Assembly: GCA_030280995.1 (NCBI GenBank)
Contig: JASXTE010000005.1
Coordinates: 24,779,001-24,843,000, forward strand
Length of the DNA stretch: 64,000 nt
Source of the DNA: Hemileia vastatrix
Lineage: Eukaryota; Basidiomycota; Pucciniomycetes; Pucciniales; Zaghouaniaceae
Direction: 5' to 3'
Shown: positions 45,719 to 57,010 of the stretch, piece by piece
Numbering within the stretch: the first letter of the stretch is position 1
How the letters are laid out: each line of letters begins with the position of its first letter
Translations under genes and position numbers: made by a program
Notes under the pieces: model-generated
The model's input: the letters and a program-made list of their open reading frames with translations, nothing else
Told to the model about the DNA's origin: nothing
The model's database searches: none

Positions 45719-46690
45719 TTAAATAGGGAAAAGGTGGAGAATGATCATGCCAAGGAGGGATGAAGAGAAGGATGGTGGAGCCAAAAAAAGAAAGAAAAGA
45801 TGGAGAGAATAAAAAAGGTTAATTTTACCTTTAAAATCAAAAAATATACACTTATTAAAAAATTTAAATACAAAAAACAAAAAAAACAAAAAAAAATTTA
45901 ATTATCAAATATATAAGTAATAATGAAGAAATAACTTACCTGGAGGGATGAGTTGAGAAAAAATATTAATTCAAATTATTTGAAGGATGAAAGAGGAGAG
46001 GAGGAAGTGGATATGAGTGATGAAAGAAAAAAATAATGACTGAAAATTTATGCAATTGCCAAAATTATGTGATTTCATGTTGAGTTGATTAAGAAAAAAA
46101 ATGAGACTTGAAAAAATGAGACTTGAAAAAAAGAGACTATAACAGAAAATTCAAAATTAAAGTCAATATGAAAATAAGAATATCTATTCTCAGGTAAAAT
46201 TCCTGAGAAGTCCTGAAAAACTATCTAAAACTGGGTACAGATTGGTTAAGGGGTGTTTTGATAGTGTACTTGGGGGTATAAGGTACTTGAGCCTTTCATG
46301 GAAGAAGGTAACCTTTCTGGTAAACTTCCCAGGACACTTTTGATAAAAAAAGAAAATCTTCTTCAATATCAGAATAAGAATCACAATCAGAGTCCAAGAG
46401 GAGATCAAGTGCTGTGAAAGTTATTTCTTGATGTAGCTTATCATCATTTGAGAGCAAGGAAGGTATCATTACTATATGATATAAAAATTTAAATTATGTA
46501 CAATGTTTTGAGTTATAAAGTGTAATGCTGTGAAGTGCTGTGTATGAATGAGATGATGCTGAAAATCATTGAAATGATATGTTATGGTGAAATAAGCACT
46601 TTTGGTTGAGAAAATTCAGATTTGAGTGAAATAAGTGACTTATTTTATTTTGAAATCCACCAGTGTCGGGGGTAGTGTGTTTTGGAAATC
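45719..46690 (-). pseudogene. Second copy of the Harbinger-like element (N-terminal part)
   Basis: The minus strand gives DSDCDSYSDIEEDFLFLSKV, then YTPKYTIKTPLN and FRTSQEFYL, matching the plus-strand copy at 12250-12480. The non-coding part at 45719-46190 matches 12901-13350 inverted. The sequence upstream of the gene (46440-46690) matches 11880-12110. It interrupts copia-2 gag. The rest of the transposase is missing. Confidence 0.5.
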
Positions 46691-46919
46691 CACACTTAAA
46701 TAAGTATAGATTTGACAGAACTGACACCTGCTATTGAGTAATTCTTAAGTTGTACTGTAAAAATGAAGTAAGTATTTTGTATTTACACTGAACACCTGGC
46801 TGGAAATTTTAGTGTCTGTATATGGGGAGATTTTTCAATGCAATTAATTCCAGCTTAAGAGAAGGTAATTTACCATTTACATCATAGCTTCCTCCTCTAA
46901 TTTTTGAAAGCCAATTTTC
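46691..46919. other. Unassigned AT-rich sequence
   Basis: No coding or repeat signal that I can assign. Confidence 0.4.
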
Positions 46920-47200
46920 AAAACAACAGAATGATCCTGATGAATGACAACACTCAATTTAATAAATCCCATGAAATAGTTGAAGTAAAGAGGATTTAGT
47001 GGTTAGCTCAATCTCCTAATGTGAGCCCAATCAAAAACCTGCAGAATATTATGAAAAACAATGTTCAACAAATATGCAAGCCAAAAAATAAAAAAGGGAT
47101 GTATCAAGCCTTTATTTTTTTTCTGTAGAAATATTATCAATTCTCATTTCATCTATGTCTCAAAGTACGCAAGCCATTATTCCAGATATTTAATCACATG
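46920..47200 (+). pseudogene. Tc1/mariner-like transposase C-terminal remnant
   Basis: The plus strand reads WLAQSPNVSPIKNLQNIMKN, then NVQQICKPKNKKGMYQA, interrupted by a stop just before. This matches the conserved WPAQSPDLNPIENLW block that carries the last catalytic acid of Tc1/mariner transposases (here the DLNPIEN block reads NVSPIKN). After a frameshift, SMSQSTQAII matches the usual SMPKR(V)QAVI tail. It is truncated and dead. E3 lies 40 bp downstream. Confidence 0.65.
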
Positions 47201-47274
47201 AACCTGAAATTTTCAAAAATAAACAGAAGATGAGCTCACCAGGAAAAAAAAATCTGGCACCTGCTAGCAAGTTC

Positions 47275-47570
47275 CACTATTACACATTTTTGTTTTGCCA
47301 TTGGGCAAAGCAATTGCGCAAAAGTTATGAAATAATGCCATGATCTTTCCCAAATTTGCTCCTCTTATTCTTGTATATACCTTATATTAGCCCTTTTTCT
47401 TTCATGCCCTTTTTTGAGCGATATTGTATGAATTTAAAAAAAAAGCAGTTGTGAAACAATTAATTTTTGAACTTGATATTTGCTCAAGACTTTTAAGGTC
47501 TCAAAACAATTGTTACATAACTGGTGCATAATTGTTGCGCCCCAAGACGCAACAAACATTTTTTGCAGTG
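47275..47570. mobile_element. CACTA-type MITE nested in E3 (first)
   Basis: Starts CACTATTACACATTTTTGTT and ends with the inverse of CACTGCAAAAAATGTTTGTT. TTC is duplicated (47272-47274, 47571-47573). The arms share GCAACAATT..GCA.CAGTTATG-type sequence. No coding capacity. Confidence 0.85.
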
Positions 47571-47587
47571 TTCCTATCTCTGACTGA

Positions 47588-47781
47588 CACAACAATAAAT
47601 GTCCGTTTTGTCTTGGGGCAAAACAACAGCGCAACAATTACGCAAAAGTTAAGTAACAATTATTTTTGGCACTTAAAGGCCTTAAATGGGTCTTAATTTC
47701 AAAAAAAAATTATTTTATAACTGTTGCACAACTGTTGTGTAATTGTTGCGCCCCATGGGGAAACAAACATGTGCTGTAGTG
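47588..47781. mobile_element. CACTA-type MITE nested in E3 (second)
   Basis: Starts CACAACAATAAATGTCCGTT and ends with the inverse of CACTACAGCACATGTTTGTT. TGA is duplicated (47585-47587, 47782-47784). It is nearly all inverted repeat (GGGGC..AACAATTACGCA) and related to the first MITE. Confidence 0.85.
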
Positions 47782-47848
47782 TGAACTATAATAGTTCAAT
47801 TGGGGAGAGGCACCTGCTAGCTGGTGCCAACATTTTTTTCTGGTGGCT

Positions 47849-48434
47849 TGAATACCAGAATCTCTTAGCAAAATGCATCAAGAAAACTCTTTATCAAGGG
47901 GAATTTTTTTGTTTTAGGTTTATCCATTAATCAGTAGTTAATTTATTGCAATGTAATCAAGAGAGCCTGAAATCAAGTTTGGTACCTTTTTTCTCACAAT
48001 TTACTTCGGAACCAAGGATAACACTTTTTGAAGGTTATATTCATCTTTCTAAAACAACAACTTATACTATGCTGAAATGTCTCATATGTTACCATTTTTT
48101 ACCTCACGCAATCAAACATTCCCTTCTACCACAATTTCAGGGAATTATATTCCCACAATGTAAGTCTTGAAAAATAATTTAATGTTTTTCCTCCACTGAA
48201 TCAATTGACATATCAGAAAATTAAGTCCGATCTATCAATTCTACAATAAAGTCTAAGTAAAGGTTGGATTATGCCAATGATAGGAGAAGGTAAGATAATA
48301 ACCGATTAATTCCTTTCAAAATTAAATGAATGGTTGTATATTGATTCATGCCTATAAGCACTTGACAAAAAAATTCAACAATAATTGAGTGGAGAAATTT
48401 AGTTTCAATTGTGCATCAGCTTAACAATCTCCAT
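47849..48434. other. Unassigned stretch before the copia-1 element
   Basis: No motif recognised. The short frames at 47724-47930 and 47946-48170 have no features. Confidence 0.35.
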
Positions 48435-48439
48435 CATGT

Positions 48440-48861
48440 TATTAGATTAAAAATGGCTCCGTTCATTAATTACTAAGCATTATTTAGTATTCTATGTATC
48501 TATATTTTCTTTTGTTTGATTCCGTACCTGATTCATATATTGTATGTTGCCCTATTCACTATAAAAGGGAGAGACATTTGTTACTTTTTAACCATCTTTT
48601 TTCTCTCTTTTACTCTTTTCTGTCGATTCAGACAGTTGACTTCTTTTACTTACTTTTTACCTATTCTTTCCTTTATTTACTCATTAACAGTTGTGGCGGC
48701 ATATCTTTTATAACTTTTGATTGATCTAACTCTTGACTTATATTCATTTGACTCAGGTAGTTTTTCATATATTTGTGGCGGCATATCTTTTATAACTTTT
48801 GATTGATGTAACTTTCGACTTATATTCATTTGACTCAGGCAATCTATAATCTAGCGTAAAA
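48440..48861 (+). repeat. 5' LTR of copia-1
   Basis: Starts TATTAGATTAAAAATGG and ends CTAGCGTAAAA, so it lacks the usual TG...CA ends. The start is fixed by the TSD and by comparison with the 3' LTR. It contains a duplicated ~67-bp block (48693-48759 and 48775-48841, period 82 bp) beginning GTGGCGGCATATCTTTTATA. Confidence 0.93.
48560..48567 (+). promoter_or_regulatory. TATA box of the copia-1 LTR promoter
   Basis: TATAAAAG about 120 bp into the LTR, the only canonical TATA box in it. The same site lies at 53028-53035 in the 3' LTR. Confidence 0.6.
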
Positions 48862-48880
48862 GGTTATGGGCCCAGCGCTC
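48862..48880 (+). other. Primer-binding site complementary to the anticodon arm of initiator tRNA-Met
   Basis: GGTTATGGGCCCAGCGCTC follows the LTR directly. It is complementary to the anticodon stem-loop of eukaryotic initiator tRNA-Met (GCGCTGGGCCCATAACC type), not to the tRNA 3' end. Some copia elements, including Drosophila copia and yeast Ty5, are known to prime from a cut half of this tRNA. Confidence 0.8.
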
Positions 48881-48901
48881 TACTAATCTTCTAGACTCAA
48901 A

Positions 48902-51900
48902 GTGGCATCATCCCCTACAAATTCAGAATCTGATCAGTCTGAATCATCAGCTGACACAGTCTCTCGACTTCTCATCTCTACTGCCCCATCCACTCCTGTA
49001 ATTTGGAACAACATGGAGTCGAATTCATATTCAGAGATCAAAGGAGTCAAAATCTTAAATAACAAGAATTTTACAACATGGAAAAACAAAATGTTCTATG
49101 CCTTAGGAATTTGAAACCTTGATAAATTCTTTATCAAATCTCTTATCACACCCACTGAACCTACTGCCCTCAAAAACTTTAATTTTTGAAAAAAACAAAC
49201 TGCCATGATATTAAGAATGTTTTTAGATTCCGAAAATCACACCCGTTTTGTCCATGACAAACACATCTTTGACCCTGCTGAACTGTGGGAACAAATCAGT
49301 GAACACTATGCTTTGACATCTGCTGAAAACTGTGCTAGTTTTATAGCGGACCTCTTCAACATTAATTTTGACAATTCAGATATCTCTGTGGCCATCAGGG
49401 ATTTTCAGTCAACTCTCAAACTATTGAATGACGTATCTCCTTCATTATTTACCGGTGATGTACTCTCTACAATCATTTCCTTCTACATACTTCACCTACT
49501 TCCAGAATCCTATCGGAATGTCTCTCATCTCATTTTCACAAATATAAAGGTCACTAAGAAAATGCCTTCCATCAAAGAAGTCTTATCTTAACTCAAAAAA
49601 GACTACCGACAACAAAAATCTGAACCCTCCAAATCTAGTGTAGCCTTCAATGTTAAAGTAAAGCCATTTTGCTCAAATGGAAAGCATAACCCACTTTCTC
49701 CTCACACCGAGGCATCATGCTTTCAAATGCATCCTGAAAAAAGGGAAGAGTTTTACAAGAGGAAAAGGGAACGTGAACAACAAGAAGGAAAAGCTTTTGC
49801 CGTTCTCTCTCCTATCAACCACACTGCTATTCTTGACAGTGGTGCTTCCTACACCCTTTTTAATGACAGTAGATTCTTCTCATCACTCCAACCCTCCTCA
49901 AAATCTTTGATTACAGCTAATGGTCAGGTCATCCTTGCTCAGGGTTCAGGAACTGTCAATCTTCTACTCAATCAACAACATTTTCCCATCACTGATGCCT
50001 TATTTGTCCCTGAAGTTCAAACAAATCTTATTTGGGCTGCATTGTTTCTTTGTCAAAATTTCTCCATTAAGGGTTGTGGCAACAGTGCCAAAATTTTTGA
50101 CAACAACAACAAGTTTTTCATTGAATGCTCCCTTACCGATAATTTTCTATCAATTCCTCTCACCTTCTCTGGGAATGCCAACTCAATTATTTTGACAAAA
50201 TCTCTACTCAAACTACATAACACTTGCGGTCATCCAAACCATGCAACTGCTAAACTTATGTATCCCAGCCACAATTTCTCAAATCTAGAATGTATTCCTT
50301 GTCTCACCTCAAAGTCTCATCAATTATTATTTTCAGGAAAATTTCAAAATGCTGATTTAGTTCTTGGTGTAATCCACATGGACCTATGTGGACCAATAAC
50401 ACCCATCTCTCGAGGAGGCAGAAAATACTTCCTGCAAATAGTTGATGGTTTTTCCAGGTATTGTTTCATATACTTTCTTTCTTTAAAATCCGAAACTTTC
50501 AATCTCTTCAAGTCTTTCATTAACTTGGCTGAAAACGAAACCGAGAAGAAAGTAAAAATTGTGGTAACTGACAATGAGGGTGAATTTATTAACAGTTATT
50601 TTGACAACTTATTCAATGGAAAGGGGGTAGAATTGTTGACAACTACTCCATACACACCTCAGCGAAATCCATTTGCTGAAAGGGGTAGCAGGACATTTGT
50701 CAAAAAAGCACGAGAACTTTTATTTACCTGCGGTCTTGATGGTTAATGGTGGGGTGAAGCCATAAACACTGCCAACTATTTACTAAATTGCACGCCTTTG
50801 TCTTCCATTAACAACAAAACCCCTTTGGAGTTGTGGGACCCAAAAGTCAAAATTACCTATGGTAAGCTTCATCCATTTGGTTGTGATGTTGTTTACAACA
50901 TACCTAAGCAAAGGCAAACATCAAAATTTAATCCAGTTGGTGAACGTGGCATTTTTATAGGGTATGCTGATGGACACCACAATTATAAAATTTACTCACC
51001 TAGACTGGTTCGATTCATTGTCACCCATGATGTCAGGTTCTTGGATGAATCATTCTCTATGGCAAATAATCTAACCACTTCAAAAGCAACCATTGTTCCA
51101 TTTCCGGAATTTCCTTTAATCCCAGATGTGATTACCAGCCAGCCATCTCCTAACCCAGTCCTTCCAGAAGAAGTTTCTTCCTCAATATCAAACCTCAACA
51201 CTATTGACACTTCTATTCCTCCTTCTGGAAAAACTTACACCTGGATTAATAAAGATACACCTGCACCAAGAAACATCAGTGGTGATGTAAATCCCAAAAA
51301 CATCCTAACTCACTCTAGAAGGAACAAGAATTTGTGAAATTTGGTAGTTCAAGAAGATGATGTACCGCAAGGCTTTTCTCAAGGAATGGAAAGTGATGAC
51401 TCGTCACAATGGATAAATGCCATACAGTCAGAACTTACAAGCATCGACATCATAAAGTCTGGAAAATTGTGCCTATTCCAAAAGGGAGAAATCTGCTAGG
51501 AACTGTGTGGGTATTCAAAAAGAAACTCAACAGTGACGGAAATCTCTCACAAAATAAGGCAAGGCTCTGCGTGCAAGGATATGCTCAAACTGAAGGAATC
51601 GACTATAATGACACGTTTGCGCCCACTGGTCACCTTGCCTCACTTTGTACTCTCTTAAGTCTTTTGGCATGTAATAATTTTGAGGTTCATCAAATGGATT
51701 TTAAAACAGCTTTCCTATATGGGGTTCCGGAAGAAGATGTCTATATTCGCTTTCCTGAGGGCTTTGTTGGCCCAAAATTTCCCGACTCATGCTTAAAACT
51801 TGAAAAATCACTTTATGACCTGAAGCAAAGTCCTAGGTGTTGGTACAAGAAACTCAAAGACTTCTTCATTTCCATTGATTTCTATCCAAATCGTGCTGAC

Positions 51901-52896
51901 CCTTGCTTATTCTCCAACAAATCCACTGATAATCCATGTCATATCTTTTGCCATGTTGATGACTTAGTCATCTGTGGAAAGAATATCAACTCTGTCAAGC
52001 AGGCTCTCAAAGACCAATTTGAAATGAACGACCAAGGAGAAATCTCCTGGATTTTGGGGATGAAAATCTCACGTAATCAAGAAAAGAAGGAGTTTTACCT
52101 ATCTCAACCTCTGTATATCAACAATATGTTAAAAGAATATAACATGCTCGATTGTCGACCAGCCTCTACACCTTTAGTTCCCAATGCTAAATTAATTTCG
52201 AAATCACCTAATGACCCAACCCCAGAATTTAATTATAGACGGGCAATTGGTCTTCTCAATTACTTAGTCTCTTGTACTAGACCTGACTTGGCCTATGCCG
52301 CAAGTACTCTATCTCAATTCCTTAACTCACCCTCAAATGATCATATTCATCATTTTAAAAATGTCCTACGATATCTTCGTAAAACAATCAATTATGGTCT
52401 TACCCTAGGTAAATCTGAACAACAATCTAACATCTGTGGCTATGCAGATGCGGATTGGGGTTCTTCTTTAGGATGTAAGTCAACCTCTGGTTCTTTGATG
52501 ATAAGCAACGGTCTGCTAGGCTGGCGTTCAAGTAAGCAACAAGTAGTTGCTTTATCCACAAATGAAGCTGAATACCGTGCAATGTCAGAAGTTGGCCAAG
52601 ATGCCGCGTGGGTCACCCAGTTATTTACTGACTTAAATGTTCCTCATCAACCTCCCATCATCTTCAACGATAATCAAGGAGCAATTGCCCTCGTTAAAAA
52701 TCCATTGTATCAACACAGAACTAGACACATCAGCATGCGACTGCATTGGCTAAGGGAACTTATAGACTCAAATAAAATCAGTGTAAACTATATTTCAACC
52801 TCAGATAAGGTAGCAGATCTTTTGAAAAAATCTCTTTCATGTCAAAAGCATGAGGATTTTTGTAAAATTATTGGTTTAACTGACTTGCAGCATTGA
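48902..52896 (+). pseudogene. Copia-1 gag-pol polyprotein, five stops and one frameshift
   Basis: One frame runs from about 48902 to 51450, then shifts by one base and runs to the TGA at 52894-52896. Gag lies at 48902-49720. Its apparent start is GTG in a context where ATG is expected. It ends with a Cys/His region (CSNGKHNPLSPHTEASC). Protease shows AILDSGASYTLF (about 49830). A pre-integrase HHCC zinc region follows at about 50217-50310. Integrase shows MDLCGP, VVTDNEGEF and PFAERG (50377-50690). Reverse transcriptase shows QMDFKTAFLYG and HVDDL (His for the usual Tyr) at about 51690-51965. RNase H shows YADADWG, STSGSL and RTRHI at 52440-52730. Stops lie at 49112, about 49186, 49589, 50744 and 51335. 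Confidence 0.95.
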
Positions 52897-52900
52897 GCAT

Positions 52901-52907
52901 GTGGGGG
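52901..52907 (+). other. Polypurine tract of copia-1
   Basis: GTGGGGG directly before the 3' LTR; short but correctly placed. Confidence 0.6.
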
Positions 52908-53329
52908 TATTAGATTAAAAATGGTTCTGTTCATTAATTACTAAGCATTATTTAGTATTCTATGTACCTTTATTTTCTTTTGTTTGATTCCGTACCTGAT
53001 TCATATATTGTATGTTGCCCTATTCACTATAAAAGGGAGAGACATTTGTTACTTTTTAACCATCTTGTTTCTCTCTTTTACTCTTTTCTGTCGATTCAGA
53101 CAGTTGACTTCTTTTACTTACTTTTTACCTATTCTTTCCTTTATTTACTCATTAACAGTTGTGGCGGCATATCTTTTATAACTTTTGATTGATCTAACTC
53201 TTGACTTATATTCATTTGACTCAGGTAGTTTTTCATATATTTGTGGCGGCATATCTTTTATAACTTTTGATTGATGTAACTTTCGACTTATATTCATTTG
53301 ACTCAGGCAATCTATAATCTAGCGTAAAA
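52908..53329 (+). repeat. 3' LTR of copia-1
   Basis: 422 bp, same length as the 5' LTR. The differences are GCTCCG/GTTCTG (two), TATCTAT/TACCTTT (two) and CTTTTTTC/CTTGTTTC (one). It is followed by CATGT, the target duplication. The identical open frames in both LTRs are not genes. Confidence 0.95.
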
Positions 53330-53334
53330 CATGT

Positions 53335-53659
53335 TATCCACAATACCTGTGCATCCAGCTTATCATAATATCCCTTTTTCATGCTAAATTTTTTCAGATG
53401 GATTTAAATGAATAAACAATTAAAGATCGTGAAAAAGTATAACATAAATTCAAATCAAAAAATTGAAGGTGTCAGATATACGGTATGATGAAGTTTACTA
53501 ATCTAGAATTTTCAATAACAAGAAGAAACTACAGCTTTTTTCTAATCTAACTGTGAGTTAACAAAATTTATTCATTTATTCATTCTTCTTCCAACCGGAA
53601 GGATTCTTTCCCTGGCTCGGAGATAGATGAGGGTGATGGTAAGAATGCTATCACAACAT
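53335..53659. other. Host intergenic sequence, 3' flank of the membrane-protein gene
   Basis: No gene or repeat seen. It should contain the 3' UTR and polyadenylation region of the minus-strand gene. Confidence 0.5.
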
Positions 53660-55840
53660 CAATCTTCAAAAAGAGGCTTCAATCCTTCGGAGAATATCTT
53701 TCCAAGATCCTCGTTAGAGAAGAACTTACTATTGCTACAACTAATCCAACACTTCCCACCCAGCTCCTGAAAAAGAGGAGAATGTTGACTTCAATGATAT
53801 GTCCAGAAAGTAGTTTCTTTCTTAGTAAGACCTCTCTCATGAAGATTTGCTTACCAGTTTGACTAGCATTATATTTCCAGGAAGTAAAATTTCAATTGCA
53901 TGAAAAATTTCATCAGTTTTTTTTGAAAAAAAACTCACCCATTGAATAAGAATCAAAACTTCTTGTGTTAGTGTCGATTTCTGCGGAACTTGAAATACGT
54001 TGAAAGCTAAGAAAAGTTTGCCAATCATTATTTTATTCTGAAGAATTGAATTTAATTCAGATAGAAAAAAACAAACTTGCCTACGCATAAAACCATAGCA
54101 ATATATGAAAAAATATGTACAGTTATTCCAAGCGTCTTGACTCGCACGTAAATGGCATACTTTTTCAAATCTGAATAATGTTTGCGCAATAAACTCAAAT
54201 TCCCCACACAAGAATCTTCCCAATCCAATTCATTGACTCTGTTTCTTTCGAAGCTGCTTGGCATATCATTACCATTTTTCAAAAAAGGGATAATTTCCGA
54301 GAAAATTCTTGAGCATGATGTTTTGAGACTGTGCATCGAGTTGATATCCATTTTTTCAACTGATTCTCTATCTTGTTTTTTAAAATTTTCTCTAGCATGG
54401 CGCGATATCGTGTCATGAAGAACATCGATTTGGAACCCAAGTAGCCTTATAATACGACTAGAAGCCCAACACAGCATTCCAAATTGAGAAAGGATCAGAG
54501 CCGCAAAAATTGCTGCAAGAATACGAACATGAGTGCACAGTTTCTTTTGAAGAGAAAGTAATTCAATAATAGTCAAGAGTAAATCATGTGTTGCTTGAGC
54601 TTGATCACCCGCTGACGGGTCAATTGACTGAAAGTTTGTTTGTTGAAAATTTGATCTCATCTGACGAAAAAGATTAATAGATTTACTAATATCATCTGTC
54701 AACATCTTAAGAAGGAAGGTGGGTATGATAATGATGGCGACAAAGCTGAGCCCTGCCGTTAAGTTAAAAAGCTGAGGTGGTATTGGGGTGATAAGTTTCA
54801 TATTTGTTTTGCGAGCAAGAAGAACTGGGGTGTACGGCATGGAGGTAGCTAAGCCCCATACTTGAGTAAAAATCAGTCCAAAGTCTGAATTCAGCGGGTA
54901 TTTTATATCCAAAGATGATAAAGTATGCTGACTTACTCCAGAAATTTCTCATCAAAAGCAATGTAATGAGAAAGAGCCCGTAAAGCCATATTACATGTTC
55001 CACATAGTGGACAAATTTATCGATACAAAGTAGTAAATTGCATATCACAATCACTAAAGCATTGTTATAAGTTGGCTTACAGCAGAAAGGGAAAGATATG
55101 AAGAAGAATAGTTTAAAATAATTTCTTACAGAGACTACTAACGGCAGCTAAAAGATTGGTGGTAATTGACGCCTGAAATCGAAAATACCCCACTGAATCA
55201 AAGGTTATTAACTTAGAGGAACGGGTTTTCTGGATGTTCCTACCAACGCTGACTAAGAATAGAATTGCGCTAATCAAGCCAAGACTGCTACTAATCCACA
55301 AGGAGACCATAGTTGCTCGGTGAATTGGAAAAGATATAAAATGATCCAAAATACTTGTTTTCCCCTGTGATTTCAGTAGCCTTGAGGCCTCCATAAGTGT
55401 TTTTCTTTTTGGAAAAGTAATCAATAATATTTATTCCGAGTTTTCTAACCTCTGGTGATTTCTGAATATGACACCCTAGAACTGTTATCTGGTAATTTTC
55501 TTAAGTGTCGTCCAGATAGCTTGGACTTCCTGTGTCGTTCAGATCGTAAAAAGTTTTGTAGAGAGCGAAGAAATAATCCCTGTACACCAACTGGTTTTGT
55601 AGACTTTGCTTCCACGCTTGTTTTTCTTGTTGCTCGAAAATCACAATATTCATAATAGACATTGTCTATATGGTTAAAAATTACATCGGAAACAAACATT
55701 TTACAGGCTTTTTTGATCTTAGAACAGAGTTTCGGAATCAGAACTTGAAGGTCAATATTTCTCAAAATAGTTTCTAGTGAAGATGGATAATCACGGACTA
55801 CACCTACTTGCTGGATCTTGTCCTTTGACTCAGAGTCCAT
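53660..55840 (-). CDS. Predicted seven-helix membrane protein, six exons, function unknown
   Basis: Exons by splice-site reading: 55840-55450, 55404-55128, 55053-54937, 54884-54085, 54037-53855 and 53766-53660. They sum to 1,875 bases, exactly 625 codons with the TGA, about 624 residues. Introns are 45-88 bp with GT-AG ends (GTAAGA, GTAAGT, GTAGGC, GTAAGC donors). A hydrophilic N terminus of about 155 residues (MDSESKDKIQQVGV...) is followed by seven hydrophobic segments near residues 160-182, 210-236, 243-262, 265-285, 300-323, 375-396 and 515-545. A long polar loop of about 115 residues lies between the last two. No signal peptide or enzyme motif is seen. It could be a receptor-like or scaffold membrane protein, but I do not recognise the family. 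The start could lie further upstream. It is the only intact host gene in the window. Confidence 0.8.
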
Positions 55841-56551
55841 GGAGTCAGTTCCCGCAATTAGACCCCGGAAAGACAGCACTTAATTTAGCACTGTTTGCTT
55901 TTCTACTTCTTTACTTTTCTTGCTTGTTATCCACGCATAGTATCCTATTCATGTGGTTACGGTTCTATTACGTTCTCAATTTAACAGGAAAAATTACCAG
56001 TACTGACTGAAAGGCTGTAAATATCAAAGTTTATCCGCACCGATCAAAATATGAATTTTTAATACAAATCGTGAAGCCCCAAAATTGCAAAAAACTGGGA
56101 GAGCTCGGAGTTAGGAAGGATATAACGGTACCGATAACCGTAGCTCAAAGCCTGAGATAAGACAAAAAGGACCTGGTTGACCGGAAAAGTCTGTTGGTGT
56201 AACATGTTAATTTGTAGCACCATTCACATATAACAAAAGTTAGTCCTAGAAAGAATAAGAATCAAAATAGTAAGTTAAATATATCATTTTTCTGAAAGAT
56301 ATTAAGATATAAATTTTTTGATAAAAAATAAAGCTTATCTGGTCCTACACAAGAGATTCTGATAGCAAGTAAGAGCATGTACAATCATGCATTAAGATTA
56401 CATTAGCAAAAGTCGCGCGACTTAAAAAAATTAGGCTAATTGGCCTTTTTCCAGTCACGCAAATTAGTATTCATTTTGCCTTTGCTAATTGGCACTAAAT
56501 GTGAAGTTCTGCAGCCGTGCAACATTAACTCCTTATGTCTCATGCTCTTTT
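55841..56551. other. 5' flank of the membrane-protein gene
   Basis: Less AT-rich than the repeats around it, especially 56040-56220. Likely the promoter and 5' UTR. Around 56413 there is an inverted GTCGCGCGAC motif. No gene seen. Confidence 0.4.
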
Positions 56552-57010
56552 CACTACGAACCAAGTAAGATATCCCTGATGAGGATATCCAGTGCGAGTT
56601 AGGGATATTTTAGGGAGAGACATAAGGTCAGAAAAATAAATATAAGAAAAGTAAGTGCAAGAAAAAAATAAGTGCGAGAAAAGTAAGTGTAAGAAAAATC
56701 ATTTGCGACCATGAGAATTTTTTTTTTTTTCAAAAAAAAAAAAAAAATTGTGAAAAAACAGAAAATTTTTTAAAATAATGAAATAAAAAATCTTTTTTTT
56801 TTTTTGGAGAAAATACAAAAAATTAAAAAACAAAGTTTCCCATGGTTGCAAGATTTTTTTCTTACACTTATTTTTCTCACAAATTTTTCTCGCACACATT
56901 TTCCTTATACATATTTGTCTCACACATGTTTTTCTATTCTTATGTCCCTCCCTACAATATCCCCAACTTGCGCTGATCCCCATCAGGGATATCTTACTTG
57001 GTGCGTAGTG
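56552..57010. mobile_element. CACTA-type MITE, copy A
   Basis: Starts CACTACGAACCAAGTAAGAT and ends with the inverse of CACTACGCACCAAGTAAGAT. TTT is duplicated on both sides. The inverted arms are over 100 bp (TATCCCTGATG, GGGATAT, GGGA(G)GGACATAAG) and the centre holds poly-A/poly-T runs. Frames on both strands here are not genes. Confidence 0.9.

Larger units (their letters stand above)
47237..47845. mobile_element. Small CACTA-family element E3 containing two nested MITEs
   Basis: The ends are CACCAGGAAAAAAAAATCTG and, read inward on the other side, CACCAGAAAAAAATGTTGGC, both continuing with the CACC(T/A)GCTAGCA motif shared with E1 and E2. The target duplication is GCT (47234-47236, 47846-47848). 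Removing the nested MITEs leaves about 113 bp, almost only the two termini. Confidence 0.88.
48440..53329 (+). mobile_element. Ty1/copia retrotransposon copia-1, structurally complete
   Basis: A 4,890-bp element with 422-bp LTRs at both ends, primer site, one long gag-pol region, and a polypurine tract. CATGT is duplicated at 48435-48439 and 53330-53334. The two LTRs differ at five positions by eye (about 98.8% identical), so insertion is recent. Domain order is gag, protease, integrase, reverse transcriptase, RNase H, which defines copia. Five nonsense codons and one frameshift make it non-autonomous now. Confidence 0.97.

Noticed and set aside
48494..48724. A 76-codon frame repeated exactly at 52962-53192.
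   Set aside because: Both are within the copia-1 LTRs, which are identical by origin; no coding evidence.
53837..53939. An extra intron with a GTGAGT donor at 53938 and an 8-base exon before the last intron.
   Set aside because: The simpler six-exon model reads straight through this stretch and totals exactly 625 codons with a polar C-terminal tail.
54182..54418. Plus-strand frames opposite the membrane-protein gene (also 55455-55655 and 55777-56010).
   Set aside because: They are antisense shadows of the exons of the minus-strand gene, with no features of their own.
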